Shown piece after piece: positions 59,498-64,000 of a stretch of DNA of 64,000 nucleotides. A program made the translations under genes and the position numbers. The first letter of the stretch is position 1. Each line of letters opens with the position of its first letter. The DNA is from Polaromonas sp. Its GTDB lineage: Bacteria; Pseudomonadota; Gammaproteobacteria; Burkholderiales; Burkholderiaceae_C. Below the pieces are notes generated by a model. That model saw only the letters and a list, made by a program, of their open reading frames with translations. It did not search any database and was not told the origin of the DNA. The stretch spans positions 1 to 64,000 of the forward strand of contig NZ_JAUXUP010000078.1 in NCBI RefSeq assembly GCF_030680935.1. Direction: 5' to 3'.

Positions 59498-60697
59498 TCA
59501 GTTGACTTGCAGCTTGGCGCCGGCAGGGGCGAACTGTGCAGGATGGATCACGACCCATTTTCCGTTTTGCACCTGCTTGATCTTCATCAGGTCGTCCCCG
59601 TAATTGCCGGGGCCGTCGAAACGCAGGCGGCCGTGGATGGTGTCCACGCGGTTCTTGCGCAACCAGGCACCAATCGCCTTGTCGTCAAAGCTGTTGGCAC
59701 CGCGCACGCCGGCTTCCAGGATTTGCCAGGCGGAGTAGGAGGCAGCGGCCTGCACTTCCACCGAGGTATCAGGCAGGTTGGCCTTGGTGGCGCGTTCATT
59801 GAACAGCTTGACAAATTCGGCCGCCACCGGATTGGTGGTGAAGGGCGCATGCTCCTCGAAGATGGTCAGCGACAGCGCGTTCTTGCCGTCCGGCGACTTG
59901 GTCATGGGGCCGGGCGCAGGATAGGTATGAAAGTGGAGCGGCGGCACATAGTCAATTTTTTTCATCGCGTCGAGCAGCATGTTGCCTTCCAGCCCGATGT
60001 CACCAATCCAGACCAGATCCGGCTTGGCGTCCTTGACACGCGCGGCAATCGGTCCGAAATCGCGATTGCCGAAATCCCATTCAAGGAACAGCACTTCCTG
60101 CAAGCCGCGTTTTTTGGCGATTTCCCGCGCCCCCAGAGACATGAAGTGAATCGACGGAAACTTGCTCGTCACAAAGGCCACCGTTTTCGGTGGCTTGGGC
60201 GCGGCAGCCAGCGCATCGAACACCGAGTTCGGTACCGTGGTGCCGGGGTCAGAGCCCAGCGACCAGGCCGGGAACGCCATGTCGTACTTGGCCAACGCCG
60301 GAATGCCAAAAGTGTGGTGCACCAGGACCTTGTTGTAACGCTGGGCAACACCCATGGCTGAAAGAATCGCGCCGGTCGCGTAAGGGCCCATCAACAGGTC
60401 CACCTTGTCCGAAGTGACCAGCTGCTCGTACAGCGTGCGGGCCAGTTCCGGTTTGGACTGGTCGTCCTTGACAATCCACTCGACCTTGCGGCCCAGCAGA
60501 CCACCCTTGGCATTGAGCTGCTCCACATAAATCTCGCCGACCAGCTTGTGCGTCAACGCCGTGGTGGCCAGCGGTCCGGTCAGCGCCAGCGTGCTGCCGA
60601 TGCGCAGGGGTCCGGGCGCCTGCGCGGAGGCCGGCAAACCGGCCAGCAGTGCTGCGCTTGCGGCAGCTGAGGTCAAAAGTGCTTTCAGGAATTTCAT
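59498..60697 (-). CDS. livK: ABC transporter substrate-binding protein (LivK type)
   Basis: The 399-residue periplasmic protein has a signal peptide (MKFLKALLTSAAASAALLAG, then PASAQA) and the peripla-BP-6 fold (LRIGSTLALTGPLATTALTH, AKGGLLGRKVEWIVKDDQSK). Its ligand is unknown; proteins of this family in catabolic operons often bind aromatic acids. It heads the transporter half of the operon. Confidence 0.9.
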   Translation of the reverse strand: MKFLKALLTSAAASAALLAGLPASAQAPGPLRIGSTLALTGPLATTALTHKLVGEIYVEQLNAKGGLLGRKVEWIVKDDQSKPELARTLYEQLVTSDKVDLLMGPYATGAILSAMGVAQRYNKVLVHHTFGIPALAKYDMAFPAWSLGSDPGTTVPNSVFDALAAAPKPPKTVAFVTSKFPSIHFMSLGAREIAKKRGLQEVLFLEWDFGNRDFGPIAARVKDAKPDLVWIGDIGLEGNMLLDAMKKIDYVPPLHFHTYPAPGPMTKSPDGKNALSLTIFEEHAPFTTNPVAAEFVKLFNERATKANLPDTSVEVQAAASYSAWQILEAGVRGANSFDDKAIGAWLRKNRVDTIHGRLRFDGPGNYGDDLMKIKQVQNGKWVVIHPAQFAPAGAKLQVN

Positions 60698-60745
60698 GGT
60701 TTGTCTCCAGTTGATTTGTGGTTAGGGTCGCGGAAAACCTGTGTC

Positions 60746-61750
60746 TCAGTCGATCTGCGCGCCCGAGCGCTTGACCAGCTCGGACCATTTCGAAATTTCG
60801 GTACGGCCGAATGCGGCCAGCTCATCCGGCTTCATGCTGCGCAGCTCCAGGCCTTGCGCACCGAGCTTCGCTGCGACCTCGCCATTGGCCAATACCTGGC
60901 TGGCCGCATCGCGCAGCCGCGCCAGCACCGGCGCAGGCGTGGCGGCGGGCGCATAAAGCATGAACCACGCGACCAGGTCAAACTCGCCCGCGCCCTGCTC
61001 GCTGATCGAAGGCACATCCGGTACGGCCGCGCTGCGTTTGCTGCTCGATGCGCCCAGCGCACGCAGCTTGCCGGACTTGATGTGCGGCATCACAGCGGCC
61101 GGGTGGTAGAACATGAACTGCACCTGCCCGCCCATCACGTCAGACATGGCGAGGCCGCCCTCCTTGTAGGGCACATGCACCATCTCGCCACCCAGCCTGG
61201 CCTTGAGCAGCTCACCGGCCAGGTGGCCCGAGGTGCCGTTGCCGGCCGAAGCAAAGCTCACCCCGCCCGCCTTGCCCGCCTGTGCGCCGATGTCTTTCAC
61301 CGATTTCAGTGGCGAGTTCGCCGCCACCACCAGCAGGGTCGGCGTATAGCCGGCAAAAGCCACCGGGGCAAAATCTCTCAAAGGGTCGTAGGGCAGCTTT
61401 TTGTACAGTGAAGCATTGATGGCGTGGGTACCCACCGTGCCCATGACGATGGTGTAGCCGTCAGCCGCTGACTTGGCCACCAGGTCGGAGCCAATGACGC
61501 CGCCAGCGCCGGCACGGTTTTCCACCACCACCATCTGGCCCAGCGGTTTGGCCAGGGCCTCCGCGAAAACGCGCGAAACGATGTCCGTGGTGGTGCCGGG
61601 GCCAAAAGGCACGATGAGCTTGACGGGCCGCGATGGATAGTCCTGGGCCAGCGCAAATGCCGGCGCCAGGCCAAGGCCAGCGGTCGCTACGGCAGCCAGC
61701 AAGCTAAGGCGCGCCAGTGCCCGTCGCGAATCAAAGGAACAGAGGGTCAT
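60746..61750 (-). CDS. Bug-family receptor (tripartite tricarboxylate transporter, periplasmic)
   Basis: The 334-residue protein has a signal peptide (ARLSLLAAVATAGLGLAPAFA), KLIVPFGPGTTTDIVSRVFA, VENRAGAGGVIGSDLVAKS and HVPYKEGGLAMSDVMGGQVQ. The start at 61750 overlaps the CaiB-family gene stop by 4 bp. Having both a Bug receptor and a full ABC system in one operon suggests two uptake routes or two substrates. Confidence 0.9.
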   Translation of the reverse strand: MTLCSFDSRRALARLSLLAAVATAGLGLAPAFALAQDYPSRPVKLIVPFGPGTTTDIVSRVFAEALAKPLGQMVVVENRAGAGGVIGSDLVAKSAADGYTIVMGTVGTHAINASLYKKLPYDPLRDFAPVAFAGYTPTLLVVAANSPLKSVKDIGAQAGKAGGVSFASAGNGTSGHLAGELLKARLGGEMVHVPYKEGGLAMSDVMGGQVQFMFYHPAAVMPHIKSGKLRALGASSSKRSAAVPDVPSISEQGAGEFDLVAWFMLYAPAATPAPVLARLRDAASQVLANGEVAAKLGAQGLELRSMKPDELAAFGRTEISKWSELVKRSGAQID

Positions 61751-62913
61751 GATGTGGTTTCCTGGTGCGGTGTGGCGGCGCGGGCTGTCCAGCCGCCGCG
61801 GAGTTCTGCGTTGTGCGCGCCCAGCAGGGGCGGCGCGGTGATGGCCAGCGCACGCTGGCCATCGAAGGAGACCGGCGAACGCACGCTGCGGTAGGTGCCG
61901 GCCACCGGATGCGGCGCCTCCACGAAGAGCTGCAGGTGCCGGGCCTGCGGGTCGTCGGGCACCTCGGCCGTGGTGTACATGGGCGCGTACGGCACGTCCT
62001 GCGCTTCCAGGCGGCGGCACCACTCGGCACGGTCGCGCTGCGCAAAAATAGGCCCCAGCACGGCAATCATGTCCTCCTGGTGTTTGATGCGCGCCTCGCG
62101 CGTGGCGAAGCGCTCATCCTCGAAGATGTCCGGCTTTTCCATCGCCGCAGCCAGGCCCTGCCAGAACTTGGGCGGCGAGGACATGTGCAGGGCGATCCAT
62201 TTGCCGTCGGAACACTTCATCACATAGGACTGCGACACGCTGGGCCGGCTGAACGGGCCCATGACCTCGTTCTCGGAAAACAGGTGCTGGAAGGCGTCAA
62301 TGTTGAAGTGCGTCATGGCTTCGAACATCGAAACCTCCACCTTGCGGCCCACGCCCGTGGCATGGCGTTCATGCAAGGCCCCGAGAATGCCGTAGGCCGC
62401 GTAAAGGCCGGTCAGCGAATCGGCCATGGCCGGTCCCAGCACACGCGGGTCCTTGGGGTTGATCAGCAAGCCGAGGAAGCCGCTGACTGCCTGGGCGACG
62501 GTGTCGTAAGTCGGCCGCTGCGCCGACGGGCCGGTGGCACCGAAACCGCTGATGGCGCAATAAATCAGCCGCGGGTTGAGCTTGCGCAGGCGCTCTTCGC
62601 CGGCGCCTATCTGTTCGGCCACACCGGGCCGGAAGTTCTGGATGTAAACATCCGCCTCCTTGACCAGTCCATCGAACTGCGCCAGGTCGTCGGCCTGTTT
62701 GGTGTTCAGCGTGATGCTGCGCTTGTTCCGGTTGTAGGTCTGGAAGTGGGGGCTGTAAAGGCCGCCCTTGAAGGCGCGGAACGGGTCGCCCGTGCCCGGC
62801 AACTCGACCTTGACCACATCGGCGCCGAGGTCGGCCAGCAGCATGGACGCGGCCGGCCCGGTGATGAAGGTGCCGTGTTCGAGCACCCGCACACCCGCGA
62901 GAACCTTGCTCAT
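61747..62913 (-). CDS. CaiB/BaiF-family (class III) CoA-transferase
   Basis: The 388-residue enzyme has the family opening LAGVRVLEHGTFITGPAASM, LADLGADVVKVELPGTGDPF, NRNKRSITLN and the catalytic Asp region (PTYDTVAQAVSGF, MADSLTGLYAAYGIL). It moves CoA between organic acids and so can activate a di- or hydroxy-acid. Its 4-bp overlaps with the lyase-like gene upstream and the Bug gene downstream show tight coupling. The acid is not known. Confidence 0.9.
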   Translation of the reverse strand: MSKVLAGVRVLEHGTFITGPAASMLLADLGADVVKVELPGTGDPFRAFKGGLYSPHFQTYNRNKRSITLNTKQADDLAQFDGLVKEADVYIQNFRPGVAEQIGAGEERLRKLNPRLIYCAISGFGATGPSAQRPTYDTVAQAVSGFLGLLINPKDPRVLGPAMADSLTGLYAAYGILGALHERHATGVGRKVEVSMFEAMTHFNIDAFQHLFSENEVMGPFSRPSVSQSYVMKCSDGKWIALHMSSPPKFWQGLAAAMEKPDIFEDERFATREARIKHQEDMIAVLGPIFAQRDRAEWCRRLEAQDVPYAPMYTTAEVPDDPQARHLQLFVEAPHPVAGTYRSVRSPVSFDGQRALAITAPPLLGAHNAELRGGWTARAATPHQETTS

Positions 62914-63713
62914 GTCTGGCGCTCCGCCGGCATCTCGCCGGTGTATTCCAGCTCGCGCGTGGCCTGGTAGGACAGCGCGAAGCCGATGGGGTCGGTCAGC
63001 TCCTCGTTGAGGTGGGCAATCAGGCTGGCGGTGCGCGCCAGCATGGGCACACCCTTGAGCGCATTCACCGGAAAGTCCACGCCTAGCAGCACGGCGGGAA
63101 TGGCACCCGACACATTGAGCCGCAGTTCCTTGCCGACCACTTCCGGAATGATGGCCTCGATGGCGCGTGCAATCTCCACATAACGCTGTCCGCCACCGGC
63201 TTGGGCCGAGACCTCAAACAACTTGCCGACACGCGGGTCCAGCGTTTTGTGTTCGGGGTGGCCGTAACCGGCAATCGGCTGCTTGCGGGCACGCAGGTCG
63301 GCCACGACCACGCGGGCGGCTGCGGTGATGTCGCCCTGGTGCCTGGCGGCTTCCTTCTCGACCGCGAGGAACAGGCGCCCTGCGGTTTCAGACGCACCGA
63401 GGATCACCGAGCCGGAGCCCAGGATGCCGGCAGCCACCGCGCCCTGCATCGCGTCGGGGGCGGCAGCCAGCGTCATGCGCGCGGCCTGCACACTGGGCAC
63501 CAGGCCGTGTTCGGCGATGGCCACCAGCGTGGCATTGAGCACCGCGCTGGTCGCGGCATCGGCGCGGCGGCCGGTGACCAGCAGGAAGAAATAGTCGCCG
63601 AAGTTGATCTGTCCTATCAGTTCGTGGGCGAGGTCCGCGCCGCGAACAACAATGGTGTTTTCGTTCGAGGTGCAGATGGCGGAGCGGGGCACGGTGGCCT
63701 TGCCGATTTTCAA
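62910..63713 (-). CDS. Citrate-synthase-fold, citryl-CoA lyase-like protein
   Basis: The 267-residue protein is a short citrate-synthase-superfamily member. It has EHGLVPSVQAARMTL (first active-site His region), GYGHPEHKTLDPR (second His, as GxGH...DPR) and GVDFPVNALKGVPMLARTAS with a candidate third acid. Citryl-CoA lyases of this size cleave citryl-CoA to acetyl-CoA and oxaloacetate. Coupled to a CoA-transferase, it could cleave a related hydroxyacyl-CoA. The true substrate is not established. Confidence 0.82.
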   Translation of the reverse strand: MKIGKATVPRSAICTSNENTIVVRGADLAHELIGQINFGDYFFLLVTGRRADAATSAVLNATLVAIAEHGLVPSVQAARMTLAAAPDAMQGAVAAGILGSGSVILGASETAGRLFLAVEKEAARHQGDITAAARVVVADLRARKQPIAGYGHPEHKTLDPRVGKLFEVSAQAGGGQRYVEIARAIEAIIPEVVGKELRLNVSGAIPAVLLGVDFPVNALKGVPMLARTASLIAHLNEELTDPIGFALSYQATRELEYTGEMPAERQT

Positions 63714-63748
63714 GAAAGTTCTCCAGTCAAAAAAAGGGGCGCCGTGGC

Positions 63749-64000
63749 TCAGGCGCTGGTCACCAGCCGGAAGTCGTACTTCGCGCTGTGGAAAGGTGTG
63801 TCCAGGGTGCGGCCGTCGGGGGCCAGGCCGGCCGGGTGTGTATCGAAGTCCACGATCAGGCTGTTGCGCACGCCAAACACGGCGTCCGAATCGATGTAAG
63901 GGCTGTCGGAGACAAAGATGTGGGTTGTCAACCGTTCGTGGCCAGGCGCACTCAGCATCATGTGCATGTGGCCGGGCCGGTTCGGATGCCGGCCCATGCG
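63749..64000 (-). CDS. Intradiol ring-cleavage dioxygenase, C-terminal part
   Basis: The C-terminal 83 codons lie in the window and the gene continues past 64000. GRHPNRPGHMHMMLSAPGHERL contains the conserved Fe(III)-ligand histidines (H-x-H), and DSDAVFGVRNSLIVDF matches hydroxyquinol or catechol 1,2-dioxygenases. These enzymes cleave catechols between the hydroxyls. It precedes the lyase gene by 35 bp and is probably near the start of the operon. The specific catechol cannot be told. Confidence 0.82.
   Translation of the reverse strand, partial: RMGRHPNRPGHMHMMLSAPGHERLTTHIFVSDSPYIDSDAVFGVRNSLIVDFDTHPAGLAPDGRTLDTPFHSAKYDFRLVTSA

Noticed and set aside
1-64000. CRISPR array, prophage, insertion sequence or integrase
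   Set aside because: No regularly spaced direct repeats, no cas genes and no transposase or integrase motifs were found; the repeats present are dispersed and irregular.

Overview
The window looks like chromosomal DNA of a betaproteobacterium of the family Comamonadaceae, probably close to Polaromonas or Rhodoferax. This is inferred from the gene orders (nadK-recN-rapZ; lolB-ispE-tRNA-Gln-prs-rplY-pth; fdx-coaD-rsmD-M16-M16/ftsY; ctaC-ctaD-ctaG-ctaE with SURF1-ctaA-ctaB-SCO1), the high G+C content, several tripartite-tricarboxylate (Bug-type) receptors and DUF4148 proteins. No transposase, integrase, phage gene, rRNA or CRISPR array was seen.

Layout. 1-17.5 kb is housekeeping: two tRNAs, hrcA, nadK-recN-rapZ, mutY, a dynamin-like GTPase, mutM, a TPR protein-lolB-ispE run, tRNA-Gln, prs, rplY, pth, ferredoxin, coaD and rsmD. 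17.5-21.5 kb holds an exported M16 protease pair divergent from ftsY. 21.5-28.1 kb is a catabolic island that reads best as 3-sulfolactate degradation: a UPF0324 (PSE-family) exporter, a GntR/UTRA regulator, a split UxaA-type lyase of SuyA/SuyB size, an SlcC-like and a ComC-like dehydrogenase, and a Bug receptor. 28.2-33.4 kb has a Mpo1-like membrane protein, a small membrane protein, and a second island (FCD-type GntR, Bug receptor, MmgE/PrpD, D-2-hydroxyacid dehydrogenase). 33.6-34.6 kb is rpoH, preceded by a perfect CIRCE operator; its likely repressor HrcA is encoded in the same window. 34.7-44.1 kb is the cytochrome c oxidase locus, with structural and assembly genes, heme O/A synthases, copper chaperones and a 37-residue membrane peptide. 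44.2-47.2 kb has DUF2244, a BioC-like protein, comF and trmL. 47.2-50.7 kb is a duplicated LysR/DUF4148 module. 50.8-55.1 kb has a MaoC protein and a signalling trio (ParA-like ATPase, Ser/Thr kinase, class III cyclase-FHA). 55.2-64 kb has a TauE/SafE exporter and an eight-gene minus-strand catabolic cluster: intradiol dioxygenase, citryl-CoA-lyase-like protein, CaiB CoA-transferase, Bug receptor, and a Liv-type ABC transporter with a LivM-LivG fusion.

The most unusual structure is a set of dispersed repeats. One family of about 55 bp occurs about eleven times. Three copies lie sense-oriented and in the same frame inside signal-peptide regions (lolB, an M16 protein, SCO1), and in lolB the repeat supplies the lipobox cysteine. 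A second family of about 100 bp starts directly at the stop codon of the upstream gene at two unrelated loci. Foldback elements also lie upstream of rplY, between coaD and rsmD, and inside the suyA-suyB gap.

All product calls rest on motif and family recognition by eye; no database search was run.
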